NCBI GenBank assembly: GCA_041687495.1
Contig: JAWLBR010000098.1
Location: 1 to 9,978, forward strand
Source of the DNA: JAWLBR01 sp041687495
GTDB lineage: Bacteria; Bacillota; Limnochordia; DTU087; JAAYGB01
Length of the DNA: 9,978 bases
Direction of reading: 5' to 3'
Both the position numbers and the translations under genes were made by a program. Of this stretch, positions 1 to 7,409 are shown piece by piece. Positions within the stretch are counted from its first letter, which is position 1. Every line of letters starts with the position of its first letter. The notes beneath the pieces are model-generated. The model saw nothing but the letters and a program-made list of their open reading frames with translations, searched no databases and was not told where the DNA came from.

Positions 1-1
1 A

Positions 2-877
2 ATGTGTCTCTTGACTATGGCCTCAGTTAGCGCAGGTGCCCAGTCTACCCCTGTGCTGGAGCCAGTAACCGCCAGAGCCCTAGGCATGGGAGGTGCGGCT
101 ACCGCTTTAGTGGACGGTCCGGATTCGTTCTATTACAATCCAGCCGGAACAAATAACGGCGGATGGGGGATTGTTCTTGGCGCTGGCGGGGTAAGTATGA
201 GTAAAATTACTGCCGCCATGCACTCTCTAGCTGAACTGTCTGACGGGTTGGAGGATACCGAAGGCCTACACTACTTGGCTGCTGCTCAGCTCGGAGGGTT
301 GGCGGTGGGCACGACAACCTATGGCTCGTTGAGCCCAAGCAGAGGAGAGCTTACCCGGGAGACAGGGGTGAGTGCTGCGAGGAGAATCGTCAACCTTCCC
401 TGGAACCTAATGGAGGCTTCGTTGGGTGCGGGGATCAAGCAGGTTACAGAGTTAACAGTGCAGGACGGGGGCCGGAGTGACGCAGCGGAGCAGTACTATA
501 GCGTCGATTTGGGTGCTCAAGTCCAGATTACTCCACTGGTGCGCGTCGGTGGAATCTGGAAAGATGCTTCGTTATCATTGGATGATTCGCCGGAGTGGCA
601 GGTGGGAGCGGCGCTAACTCTGGGCCTGATGGGCCTAACGGTCGCTGCAGACTACGATAGTGAAGGTACTATTCGATACGGTGTCGAAAAGAACTTTCTG
701 TTTAACTTAGTCAGCCTGCGCGCAGGATATGTCCCTGCAACTGATGAGCACGGTCAGCCAACTACGACCGGGGGGCTGGGTCTGAATGCAGGCCCAGTGC
801 GACTTGAGGGAGCCATAGAGTCAGATGATGACTTTGAAAGCTTTGACGCTACGGCCTCGATCAGAGTGCTGTTCTAA
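2..877 (+). CDS. Outer-membrane beta-barrel protein, FadL/PorV-like (probably 5'-truncated by the window edge)
   Basis: The visible 291 residues look like an exported outer-membrane barrel. The first ~14 residues are hydrophobic and end in Ala-Gly-Ala before Gln-Ser, as in the end of a signal peptide with a signal-peptidase I site. They lack a positively charged n-region, so the true start is probably upstream and the ATG at 2 internal. Residues ~24-50 carry ARALGMGGAATAL and a DSFYYNPAG block, typical of the N-terminal region of OmpP1/FadL, PorV and TraF-like barrels. The rest alternates polar and hydrophobic residues in short Gly-rich strands (for example ~55-68, 165-186, 199-218, 255-270). 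The last strand ends IRVLF: a C-terminal Phe is the usual BamA beta-signal. No enzyme motif is visible. The stop lies 33 nt before the cheW ATG with no terminator between, so co-transcription with the che genes is possible. The barrel class is fairly sure; the transported substrate or role is unknown. Confidence 0.7.
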   Translation: MCLLTMASVSAGAQSTPVLEPVTARALGMGGAATALVDGPDSFYYNPAGTNNGGWGIVLGAGGVSMSKITAAMHSLAELSDGLEDTEGLHYLAAAQLGGLAVGTTTYGSLSPSRGELTRETGVSAARRIVNLPWNLMEASLGAGIKQVTELTVQDGGRSDAAEQYYSVDLGAQVQITPLVRVGGIWKDASLSLDDSPEWQVGAALTLGLMGLTVAADYDSEGTIRYGVEKNFLFNLVSLRAGYVPATDEHGQPTTTGGLGLNAGPVRLEGAIESDDDFESFDATASIRVLF

Positions 878-895
878 AGGGATTGACAAAGTGCA

Positions 896-902
896 AAAGG
901 AG
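896..902 (+). promoter_or_regulatory. Ribosome binding site of cheW
   Basis: AAAGGAG ends 8 nt before the ATG at 911. The in-frame GTG at 902 overlaps this site and cannot use it, so the ATG at 911 is chosen as the cheW start. Confidence 0.75.
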
Positions 903-910
903 TGGAGCAC

Positions 911-1420
911 ATGGCTTCTAAACAAGCAAATGTGGCAAATGAGAAGCAATTAGTGGTCTTTAGTCTTTACGGCGAAGAGTTTGGAATTGAGATTACTCAA
1001 GTCAAGGAGATCATCAAGCTCCGAGAGATTACCCGGCTGCCCCATACAGTGAGCTTCATTGAAGGGGTTACCAACCTTCGGGGCGAGGTCATCCCCGTTA
1101 TTGATCTCAAGAAACGGTTTGGAGTTGGCTCGACTGAGGCCAGCGAGGACAACCGGATTATCATCGCTGAAGTGAACGACAACCGCGTCGGTTTCATTGT
1201 TGATGCTGTCACTGAAGTATTGCGAATCCCAGACTCTGCGATTGATCCACCCCCGCGAAGTGTGGCTGGATTGAAGGAAGAGTATCTGCAGGGAATTGGC
1301 AAGCTAGAAGACAGACTGCTCATAGTACTGGATGTGACCAAAATCCTGACTACGGAAGAGCAGATTACTCTGCAAGCCGAGAATCTATCAGATGACCTGT
1401 CGGAGTTGGCAGAAGCGTAG
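911..1420 (+). CDS. cheW: Chemotaxis coupling protein CheW
   Basis: A 169-residue protein made of one CheW domain. CheW is a cytoplasmic scaffold that links chemoreceptor tips to the P5 domain of CheA in signalling arrays. Seen in the sequence: the first strand QLVVFSLYGEEFGIEI (~13-28), the VKEII...ITRLPHTVSFIEGVTNLRGEVIPVIDL stretch (~30-65) that is the family signature, and a second barrel half with VGFIVDAVTEVLRIP (~93-107). A short acidic tail of about 20 residues follows the domain; there is no receiver domain, so it is not CheV. The ATG start is set by an AAAGGAG ribosome binding site. The gene lies 33 nt after the outer-membrane protein gene and is separated from fliM by 154 nt that contain a strong hairpin, so it may be expressed at a different level from the genes downstream. 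Confidence 0.95.
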   Translation: MASKQANVANEKQLVVFSLYGEEFGIEITQVKEIIKLREITRLPHTVSFIEGVTNLRGEVIPVIDLKKRFGVGSTEASEDNRIIIAEVNDNRVGFIVDAVTEVLRIPDSAIDPPPRSVAGLKEEYLQGIGKLEDRLLIVLDVTKILTTEEQITLQAENLSDDLSELAEA

Positions 1421-1434
1421 TGTTAGTCATAGGC

Positions 1435-1476
1435 CAGAAGGTGGGGCAGGATGGCAGCGACCTGCCCCACCTTCTG
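1435..1476 (+). terminator. Perfect 16-bp hairpin between cheW and fliM (attenuator, terminator or mRNA-processing element)
   Basis: Bases 1435-1450 (CAGAAGGTGGGGCAGG) are the exact reverse complement of 1461-1476, around a 10-nt loop. The stem is GC-rich, but the sequence after it (TTCAAGGAC) has no real T-run, so it would be a weak intrinsic terminator. It may instead attenuate read-through or protect the 3' end of the cheW message. The rest of the 1421-1574 gap holds no convincing promoter or gene. Confidence 0.6.
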
Positions 1477-1574
1477 TTCAAGGACAGAGGTTTGCGGAAA
1501 GTTCAGGAATGTGGAGGCAAGGCCACCGCTTATGCCTGGCAAGCGCAGCTGCAGCCAAGGGGTGAGAAGCCAGT

Positions 1575-2579
1575 ATGGATGAGATTCTTTCTCAAGAAGA
1601 GATTGATGAGTTAATACGAGCTGCGTCAGGGCAGCAGACAGAAAGTTACCAAGAGGATGAGGACACAGAACAGGCAGATGACGTTCGAGCGTACGACTTT
1701 CGCCGGCCACACCGCCTGTCCAAAGACCAAGTGCGCACACTGCAGCGGATTCACGAGAATTTTGCCAGGGAGTTCTCCGGTCTGGTATCTGCTCGTCTCC
1801 GGACTCGGGTCGATTTTGCTGTCCATTCCATCGATCAACTGAACTTCGGGGAGTTTATTCGCTCTATCCCAAATCCTTCGGTGATCAACATCTACAGTTT
1901 AGATCCCCTTGATGGCAGTGTAATTGTGCAGCTGTCTCCCGATGTAGCTTTCCTCTTATACGATCGCTTTTGTGGGGGGCCTGGGCTACCGGTTCGCCGT
2001 TCCCGAGAGCTTACCGACATAGAGCTGGCAGTGATGCGCTCACAGTTCATAGGAAGCATTGCTCCTGTCCTGGAAAACTCCTGGTCGGAAGTTACTGACC
2101 TTAGTTTTCGGCTAGACAACATAGAGAGTAATCCCCAGTTCTTGCAGACCATGTCTGAGAGGGAGACCATTGTTCTCATCTCCCTTGATATAGAAGTCAA
2201 CGACACAACAGATCTCATGAATATCTGTATTTCTCACTCAGCTTTAGAGCCGGTGTTGCGCCAACTGACGGAGCATCGCCTCAATGAAAGGCGCAAGGCT
2301 GTGAACCCACAAGAAGTGCAAAGTGTGAAAAGCAAGTTGGCCCGAGCTCGAGTTCCCGTAGAGGTGGAACTAGGTTCCACCGTATTGACAGTGGAGGATC
2401 TACTGGAGCTTGAAGTTGGCGACGTAGTTCCTTTGGATACCGGATTGTCTGATCCACTGCCTGTGTTGATTGGAGATCAGGTTAAATTCTTCGGAGTTCC
2501 GGGTCAGCTAGGGGGGCAAGTAGCGGTGCGCATCTCAGAAAGTGCTTCTGCGGAAGGAGGTCAACGAGTTGTCAAATGA
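1575..2579 (+). CDS. fliM: Flagellar motor switch protein FliM
   Basis: A 334-residue protein of the usual FliM size. FliM is part of the cytoplasmic C-ring of the flagellar motor and is the docking site for CheY-P that changes rotation. Domains: residues 3-18 hold ILSQEEIDELIRAASG, the EIDxL peptide that binds CheY-P; residues ~45-235 form the CheC-like middle domain that contacts FliG (HRLSKDQVRTLQRIHENFAREFS region, then FGEFIRSIPNPSVINIYSL); residues ~255-328 are a SpoA/FliN-type domain (VPVEVELGSTVLTVEDLLEL, GDVVPLD, KFFGVPG). The middle domain lacks the Glu/Asn phosphatase pair, as normal for FliM. The ATG is preceded by a modest site, AAGGGGTGAG, 8 nt upstream. The fliM 3' end overlaps the fliY start by 11 nt, which suggests translational coupling. 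Confidence 0.95.
   Translation: MDEILSQEEIDELIRAASGQQTESYQEDEDTEQADDVRAYDFRRPHRLSKDQVRTLQRIHENFAREFSGLVSARLRTRVDFAVHSIDQLNFGEFIRSIPNPSVINIYSLDPLDGSVIVQLSPDVAFLLYDRFCGGPGLPVRRSRELTDIELAVMRSQFIGSIAPVLENSWSEVTDLSFRLDNIESNPQFLQTMSERETIVLISLDIEVNDTTDLMNICISHSALEPVLRQLTEHRLNERRKAVNPQEVQSVKSKLARARVPVEVELGSTVLTVEDLLELEVGDVVPLDTGLSDPLPVLIGDQVKFFGVPGQLGGQVAVRISESASAEGGQRVVK
2552..2561 (+). promoter_or_regulatory. Strong ribosome binding site of fliY inside fliM
   Basis: GGAAGGAGGT lies within the last codons of fliM; its AGGAGG core ends 8 nt before TTG 2569. This decides the TTG at 2569 as the fliY start rather than the further upstream in-frame TTG at 2542, which has no such site. Confidence 0.8.
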
Positions 2580-3708
2580 TTTTCTCACTCAAGAAGAGAT
2601 CGACGCCCTTCTGCGAGGCGAGGAGCCTGAGCCCAGTGAAGCCCAAGGGGAGTCCGGAGATAGTGTAACCCAAGCAGAACTATCGGATCTAGAAAAAGAT
2701 ACTTTGGCTGAGGTTGGCAACATTTCGATGGGCTCAGCGGCGACTGCACTGTCAACCCTCGTCAACCGCCGGGTCTGGATCACGGTCCCAAGCGTGGAAA
2801 TGTCCACAATGCAAGAAGTAGTCCAACACTATCCCATTCCCTGCGTAATCGTGAGGGTGGAATATGTGCAGGGACTGCAGGGAGCCAATATGCTGATCAT
2901 TCGGGAGCGGGATGCCGCAATTATCGCGGATCTAATGATGGGCGGAGATGGCACCAATCCACCAGAAACCTTGGATGAACTGCACCTCAGCGCTGTGGAA
3001 GAGGCCATGAACCAAATGATGGGGGCTTCGGCTACCGCCATGGGGCAGATGTTTGGCGAGCTTATCGACATATCCCCTCCAGTCACTGAGCATGAGAGGG
3101 TAGAAGCTTCCAGGGAACTTGCGACAGTGAAAGATCCGCTGATTCAGGTCTCGTTTCGAATTGAGATCGAGGACTTAGTGGACAGCGAGCTGGTGCAGTT
3201 GGTGGACTTTAGCTTCGGCCGCAGTATGGTGCGAAGACTCTTGCCTGATCAAGAAGACGCAACGACTGGGGTGGCAGGGGACTCAGAGTCGGCGGCAACC
3301 CAGACCCTTGGCACAGCGCACGAAACAGAGCCGGAGGAGTCTAGCGTTCAGCCCGCGGAGGCAGAGGGAAATGAGAAGCAGGAGAAACCATCGGTTAAGG
3401 AATGGCAGCCAAGACAGATGCTCCCTTCGGAACTGGCGCTGAATAATGTCAATATTGCCTTAATCAAGAACATCCCGGTTAATGTTAGGGCCATTCTGGG
3501 GCGGTCTCGCATGCCCATTGAGCAGATTTTGCGCCTGTCCCACGGGTCACTGATCGAGTTGGATCGCTTTGACGGCGAGCCTATTGAGATCTTGGCTAAC
3601 GATACCCTAGTAGCCAAGGGTGAGGTTGTGGTAGTGGGTGAGCAGTTCGGTGTTCGCATTACGGAGATTGCCACGCAGGCGGAACGGATCAACTCGGTGG
3701 GAAGGTAG
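2569..3708 (+). CDS. fliY: Flagellar motor switch phosphatase FliY
   Basis: A 379-residue protein from a TTG start. FliY replaces or joins FliN in the C-ring of Bacillota and removes phosphate from CheY-P at the motor. Domains: residues 5-17 FLTQEEIDALLRG, a CheY-P-binding peptide parallel to that of FliM; ~35-225 a CheC-like phosphatase domain; ~226-290 an acidic Glu/Ser/Thr-rich linker; ~295-375 a FliN/SpoA domain (NNVNIALIKNIPVNVRAILG, then MPIEQILRLSHGSLIELDR). Both phosphatase centres fit D/S-x3-E-x2-N-x22-P: D44, E48, N51, P74 and S141, E145, N148, P171. This suggests two working sites. The start overlaps the end of fliM and carries a near-perfect ribosome binding site; the 56-nt gap to cheA shows no terminator. 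Separate short FliN and CheC proteins are excluded because one frame holds all three parts. Confidence 0.95.
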   Translation: MSNDFLTQEEIDALLRGEEPEPSEAQGESGDSVTQAELSDLEKDTLAEVGNISMGSAATALSTLVNRRVWITVPSVEMSTMQEVVQHYPIPCVIVRVEYVQGLQGANMLIIRERDAAIIADLMMGGDGTNPPETLDELHLSAVEEAMNQMMGASATAMGQMFGELIDISPPVTEHERVEASRELATVKDPLIQVSFRIEIEDLVDSELVQLVDFSFGRSMVRRLLPDQEDATTGVAGDSESAATQTLGTAHETEPEESSVQPAEAEGNEKQEKPSVKEWQPRQMLPSELALNNVNIALIKNIPVNVRAILGRSRMPIEQILRLSHGSLIELDRFDGEPIEILANDTLVAKGEVVVVGEQFGVRITEIATQAERINSVGR

Positions 3709-3764
3709 GCGTGGCTCAGGGATGAGCTTTCCCGGTGTTATACACCATGGAAGGGGGTCTTGTT

Positions 3765-5828
3765 ATGGATTACTCAGAATACAAAGACGTGTTCGCGGCT
3801 GAGGCTCGGGAATATATCCAGTCCTTGAATGATGATCTGTTGCACTTTGAAGATAACCCTGAGGACAGCGAGGTCCTGGCTGAGATGTTTCGAGCTGCCC
3901 ACAGCCTGAAGGGCATGGCTGGTACCATGGGCTATGCGGAGCTGGCTGACTTTACCCATAAGATGGAAAGTGTCTTGGAGCGTTTGCGCGGTGGTGAAGT
4001 CAGTGTCACTCAGGAATTGACGAACCTCATGTTTGAGGCTGTCGATGCTTTGGAAACGATTTTGGAGGAAGTAATCGCTACCGATCAAGTGACTACTAGT
4101 GTTGAGGATCTGACAGGCAGATTGAGTGCTGTGGCTGAGGGGAAGGCCGATTTTGGTGACATTGACTCGCCACAGACGGAGGTAGACCGGACCATTGGGC
4201 TGGACGAGTATGATTCAATGCTGGTGGCGGAGGCTGCAAACCGTTCGCAAAGTGTTTTTGAAGTACTGACCGTAATGCGCTCCGATGTGGTTCTCAAGTC
4301 TGTTCGAGCTTACACCGTGTTCCAGGTCTTTGACAAGTTAGGGCAGGTAGTCAAGTCTGTACCTTCTGCTGAGGAACTGGATGAAGAACGATTTGACGAC
4401 CGGTTTTCGGTGCTTTTGATTACTCAGGCTGACGCCGAGTCAGTCAAAGAGGCGATTATGGGGATCCCGGAGATTGTCGAAGTAGTGGTGACCGATGTAG
4501 GATCCTCGACTCAGTCCGGCTCAGGTGGAGATGTGGCAGCGGAGGCCGTTTCCTCAGGTGATACATCTGTAGGCGGCAGTGAGCTGACTGATCCTGCTGC
4601 AGCCCCAGCCAAGGATGCACGCAGCGGCGTGGCGGCCAAGCCAAAGGGTCGGGGAGTCGGGCAGAAGGTGCGGGGATCGGATAAGTTTGTAAGAGTCGAA
4701 ACGGAGCGTCTCGATGAACTCATTGACCTGATCGGAGAACTGGTGATTAGTCGGACTCAAGTGGCGGAGATTGCCAAGGACATCGGTGAGGGTCATGCGA
4801 AAAACACTGTAGCGCAGCTAGATCGGGTAACAACAGAACTGCAGTACGCAGCCATGAAACTGAGAATGGTGCCAATCAAACAGGTTTTTGACCGATTCCC
4901 GCGCTTAGTTCGGGATCTGGCACAGGAAATGGGCAAACAGGTGAGCTTCGAGGTTATCGGTGAAGAAACCGAACTGGATCGCTCTATTGTTAACCAAGTT
5001 GCCGATCCACTGGTTCACCTCTTGCGTAATTCAGTGGACCATGGGCTGGAGTTTCCGGCGGATCGAGTCTCGGCCGGCAAGGATGAACAAGGCCATCTCA
5101 CGTTAGCGGCCCGACACGAAGGCAGTCATGTGGTGATTGAAGTTAGTGACGACGGCCGGGGAATAGATGTTGAACGGGTAAAGCAGAAGGCCGTACAGAA
5201 GGGCTTGATTAGTCAAGAACAAGCTAAGCGGATGAATCCGTCGGAAGCGGTCATGCTGATCTTTGCTCCCGGGTTTAGCACTGCTGAGCGTGTGACGGAC
5301 GTCTCAGGTCGAGGAGTCGGCATGGATGCCGTCAAGAGTTCCATTGAGGTTCTCAACGGGAGTGTTGAGGTTGAGTCACACCTGGGCAGAGGAACAAAGG
5401 TGCGTTTGCGTCTGCCTTTGACACTGGCGATTATCAGGGCCCTGCTGGTGGTAGTTGATGGAGAAACGCTGGCTGTGCCCATCCAGTCGATCAGGGAAAA
5501 TCTCTTAGTCGAGAAGAACCAAATTAAGATGGTGCACGGGCAACCGATGATCACACTGCGCAACGAAGTGCTGCCTCTAGTAGATCTGTCCACGTGGTTA
5601 GGTTTCTCGGCTAAGGCGGCAGCGGATACATACTCAGTAATCGTAGTGCAGGTGGGCGATGAGAAGGCTGGCCTGATTGTCGACGAACTGGTAGGGCAAC
5701 AGGAGATTGTGATTAAGTCGCTCAGTTCAGTCCTTGGCGAAGTAAAAGGTATTGCTGGGGCTACAGTCCTTGGCAATGGGCGGGTTGCGTTAATTCTTGA
5801 GGCGTCAGCTGTACTGAACTCAATGTGA
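3765..5828 (+). CDS. cheA: Chemotaxis sensor histidine kinase CheA
   Basis: A 687-residue five-domain CheA. It autophosphorylates on His under receptor control and passes phosphate to CheY and CheB. P1/HPt: ~1-105 with H46 in AAHSLKGMAGTMG as phosphoacceptor. P2: ~160-245, the CheY/CheB-docking domain (SVFEVLTV..., FSVLLITQADAESVKEAI). A Gly/Ala/Ser-rich linker spans ~250-305. P3 dimerisation helices: ~308-370 (FVRVETERLDELIDLIGELV). P4 ATPase: N-box LLRNSVDHG (N422, H426), G1 DDGRGID (462-468), F-box FAPGFSTAERV, G2 GRGVGMD (515-521) and GRGTKVRLRLPLT. P5 CheW-like domain: ~550-685. All catalytic boxes look intact. The ATG at 3765 follows GGAAGGGGGT with 7 nt spacing; in-frame codons upstream lack a site. 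cheY starts 16 nt after the stop, so the kinase and its main target are co-expressed. Confidence 0.97.
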   Translation: MDYSEYKDVFAAEAREYIQSLNDDLLHFEDNPEDSEVLAEMFRAAHSLKGMAGTMGYAELADFTHKMESVLERLRGGEVSVTQELTNLMFEAVDALETILEEVIATDQVTTSVEDLTGRLSAVAEGKADFGDIDSPQTEVDRTIGLDEYDSMLVAEAANRSQSVFEVLTVMRSDVVLKSVRAYTVFQVFDKLGQVVKSVPSAEELDEERFDDRFSVLLITQADAESVKEAIMGIPEIVEVVVTDVGSSTQSGSGGDVAAEAVSSGDTSVGGSELTDPAAAPAKDARSGVAAKPKGRGVGQKVRGSDKFVRVETERLDELIDLIGELVISRTQVAEIAKDIGEGHAKNTVAQLDRVTTELQYAAMKLRMVPIKQVFDRFPRLVRDLAQEMGKQVSFEVIGEETELDRSIVNQVADPLVHLLRNSVDHGLEFPADRVSAGKDEQGHLTLAARHEGSHVVIEVSDDGRGIDVERVKQKAVQKGLISQEQAKRMNPSEAVMLIFAPGFSTAERVTDVSGRGVGMDAVKSSIEVLNGSVEVESHLGRGTKVRLRLPLTLAIIRALLVVVDGETLAVPIQSIRENLLVEKNQIKMVHGQPMITLRNEVLPLVDLSTWLGFSAKAAADTYSVIVVQVGDEKAGLIVDELVGQQEIVIKSLSSVLGEVKGIAGATVLGNGRVALILEASAVLNSM

Positions 5829-5844
5829 GCTGGAGGGATCGTGT

Positions 5845-6207
5845 GTGGCTAAGAGGGTACTGGTAGTAGATGATACAGCATTTATGCGGATGAGTTTGCG
5901 CAATGTCCTAGAGAAGAATGGCTATGAGGTGGCCGGGGAAGCCGCCGATGGTGAAGAAGCGGTGGCAAAGTACCAGGAGCTGAAACCTGACGTAGTTACC
6001 ATGGACATTACTATGCCGAAGAAGGACGGCATTACTGCCATCAAAGAGATTCTCGCTGATGATCCTGGCGCTAAAGTCGTGGTCTGTAGCGCCATGGGCC
6101 AAAAGCCGATGGTAATCGAGGCTCTAAGTGCCGGGGCCAAAGACTTCTTGGTAAAACCGTTCCAGCCTGAGCGAGTAATTGAGGCTCTGAACAAGGTGGC
6201 CGGGTAA
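5845..6207 (+). CDS. cheY: Chemotaxis response regulator CheY
   Basis: A 120-residue single receiver domain with no output domain. CheA phosphorylates it, and CheY-P then binds the flagellar switch (FliM and FliY). Seen: the acidic pair D9-D10, phosphoacceptor D54 in VTMDITMPKKDG, switch residue S82 (VVVCSAMGQ) and K104 in FLVKPF, so all five functional positions are present. The GTG start at 5845 follows GGAGGG with 7 nt spacing; nearby GTGs at 5841 and 5843 are out of frame. It lies 16 nt after cheA and 15 nt before cheC, whose product should dephosphorylate it. The DITMPKKDG form resembles CheY proteins of Bacillus and Thermotoga. Position next to cheA and cheC, and the small size, separate it from other receiver-only proteins such as Spo0F. 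Confidence 0.96.
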   Translation: MAKRVLVVDDTAFMRMSLRNVLEKNGYEVAGEAADGEEAVAKYQELKPDVVTMDITMPKKDGITAIKEILADDPGAKVVVCSAMGQKPMVIEALSAGAKDFLVKPFQPERVIEALNKVAG

Positions 6208-6213
6208 CGGAGG
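6208..6213 (+). promoter_or_regulatory. Ribosome binding site of cheC
   Basis: CGGAGG directly follows the cheY stop. It lies 9 nt before TTG 6223 but only 3 nt before TTG 6217, so the second TTG is the better cheC start. Confidence 0.6.
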
Positions 6214-6222
6214 CGATTGAAT

Positions 6223-6843
6223 TTGAGAAGCAGAGACGAGCTAACCCCCATGCAACAGGATCTGCTCCGGGAGCTAGGGAACATAGGCGCCGGGAATGCG
6301 ACCAGCGCACTGTCGACACTACTGGGCGATAAACGTCTGGATATGGTGGTGCCCGAAGTAGTGGTCTGCAGCCTTCCCGACACCATGGGTCTGGTGGGCG
6401 GACCTGAGATGGTAGTGGTGGGTATCTATATTACCATGTCCGGAGATGCCGACGGGCACATCGCATTTATGCTACCCAAAGACTCAGCTCTGAGCTTGGT
6501 CGGTATCTTGGTGGGAATGCCTGTAGAGGAACTTGATGAGATGGCTTTGTCTGCCCTACAGGAAGTAGGCAACATCGTGGTAGCCTCCTATCTTAATGCC
6601 CTGTCTGATATGACTGGTTTGAAGCTAGTGCCTTCTGTTCCAGCTTTGGCTGTGGATATGGCGGGGGCAGTTTGGGGTGCCATTTTGGCCGGGGCACAGA
6701 TCACTGAGGATTTCATAACCGTGATTAAGGCAGCGTTCCAGGTTGATGGGACGTCGTTGGACGCACTAATTATGATGATCCCCGAAGCGGACTATTTTGA
6801 GCGCATCTTCAGCATTCTACTGGGCACGGAGGCCGGCGAATGA
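6223..6843 (+). CDS. cheC: CheY-P phosphatase CheC
   Basis: A 206-residue CheC from a TTG start (an alternative TTG at 6217 adds two residues). CheC removes phosphate from CheY-P and binds CheD, tying receptor adaptation to CheY-P level. The two pseudo-repeated active sites are both present: D13-LLR-E17-LG-N20 followed by IGAGNATSAL, and S110-ALQ-E114-VG-N117 with P140. There is no EIDxL peptide and no SpoA domain, so this is CheC, not a second FliY or FliM. The size is the usual ~200 residues. The stop codon overlaps the cheD start in an ATGA, a classic coupled arrangement that matches the CheC-CheD complex known in Thermotoga and Bacillus. Confidence 0.95.
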   Translation: MRSRDELTPMQQDLLRELGNIGAGNATSALSTLLGDKRLDMVVPEVVVCSLPDTMGLVGGPEMVVVGIYITMSGDADGHIAFMLPKDSALSLVGILVGMPVEELDEMALSALQEVGNIVVASYLNALSDMTGLKLVPSVPALAVDMAGAVWGAILAGAQITEDFITVIKAAFQVDGTSLDALIMMIPEADYFERIFSILLGTEAGE

Positions 6844-7319
6844 CGGAGCTCTTTGTAAATATGGGAGAACTAAAGGTTTTGGAAGGCAATGGGAGACTGA
6901 TCACTGTTGGACTCGGTTCATGCGTGGGAGTAGCCCTTCTCGATGTCCAAAACAAAGTGGCAGGGCTGGCTCATGTGTTTTTGGCCAACAGTGGAAACCA
7001 CAAGCCGTCGGACCAACCTGGGAAGTTCGCCGATACCGCCATTCCCGCATTGTTAGACTCGGTCCTAAAAAAGGGGGCGCGGCGCTACCAGCTGAAAGCC
7101 AAGATAGCCGGCGGTGCCCATCTATTCCCGACTGCGGCTGGGGCCAGCCTGAATGTGGGCAAACAGAACGTGGAGGCAGTCAGACGTCACTTGCGAGAAG
7201 TGGGAGTTCCCCTGGTGGCAGAGGATGTAGAAGGCTCCTACGGACGGAAGTTGGTTGTTAATGTCGATGACGGTACAGTGATTGTCCAGGCCATCGGGCA
7301 GTCAGCTCGGGAGCTTTAG
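6840..7319 (+). CDS. cheD: Chemoreceptor glutamine deamidase CheD
   Basis: A 159-residue CheD. The family deamidates specific glutamines on chemoreceptors and, bound to CheC, takes part in adaptation. The catalytic triad is readable: C28 in GLGSCVGVAL, H45 in VAGLAHVFL and T22 just before the Cys, with the 17-residue Cys-His spacing of the family. Further conserved parts are the IAGGAHLFP block (~89-97), NVGKQNVEAVRRHL (~108-121) and GSYGRKLVVNVDDGTV near the C-terminus. The ATG overlaps the cheC stop and uses a GGAGG site inside cheC with 7 nt spacing. An intrinsic terminator lies 32 nt past its stop, so cheD seems to be the last gene of the first transcription unit. Confidence 0.95.
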   Translation: MTELFVNMGELKVLEGNGRLITVGLGSCVGVALLDVQNKVAGLAHVFLANSGNHKPSDQPGKFADTAIPALLDSVLKKGARRYQLKAKIAGGAHLFPTAAGASLNVGKQNVEAVRRHLREVGVPLVAEDVEGSYGRKLVVNVDDGTVIVQAIGQSAREL

Positions 7320-7351
7320 GACTACGGAAAGCTACTTGGAGAGTCGAAGTC

Positions 7352-7384
7352 AAGCGGTCTGCCTGTGCGAGACCGCTTTCTTCT
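7352..7384 (+). terminator. Intrinsic terminator after cheD
   Basis: AAGCGGTCT (7352-7360) pairs perfectly with AGACCGCTT (7370-7378) around a 9-nt loop, followed by a short pyrimidine tract TCTTCT. The short, C-interrupted T-tract means some read-through into cheB is likely. Confidence 0.75.
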
Positions 7385-7409
7385 ATGGTCGCTTTTAGAG
7401 GATCCGACT

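Noticed and set aside
883..888. TTGACA as a -35 box for a cheW promoter
   Set aside because: The sequence 16-18 nt downstream has no -10-like hexamer; the 17-nt position reads AGCACA.
902..910. In-frame GTG at 902 as the cheW start
   Set aside because: It overlaps the AAAGGAG ribosome binding site that serves the ATG at 911.
1420..1614. 64-codon open frame from GTG through the cheW-fliM gap
   Set aside because: It has no good ribosome binding site, runs through the perfect hairpin and into fliM in another frame, and resembles no protein family.
5213..5776. 187-codon open frame on the minus strand within cheA
   Set aside because: It lies wholly opposite conserved cheA P4/P5 coding sequence and its translation is Ser/Thr/Arg-rich shadow sequence.
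6797..7261. 154-codon + strand frame over the cheC end and cheD
   Set aside because: cheD occupies the same bases in another frame with its complete catalytic triad; this frame has Cys/Arg/Gly-rich out-of-frame composition.
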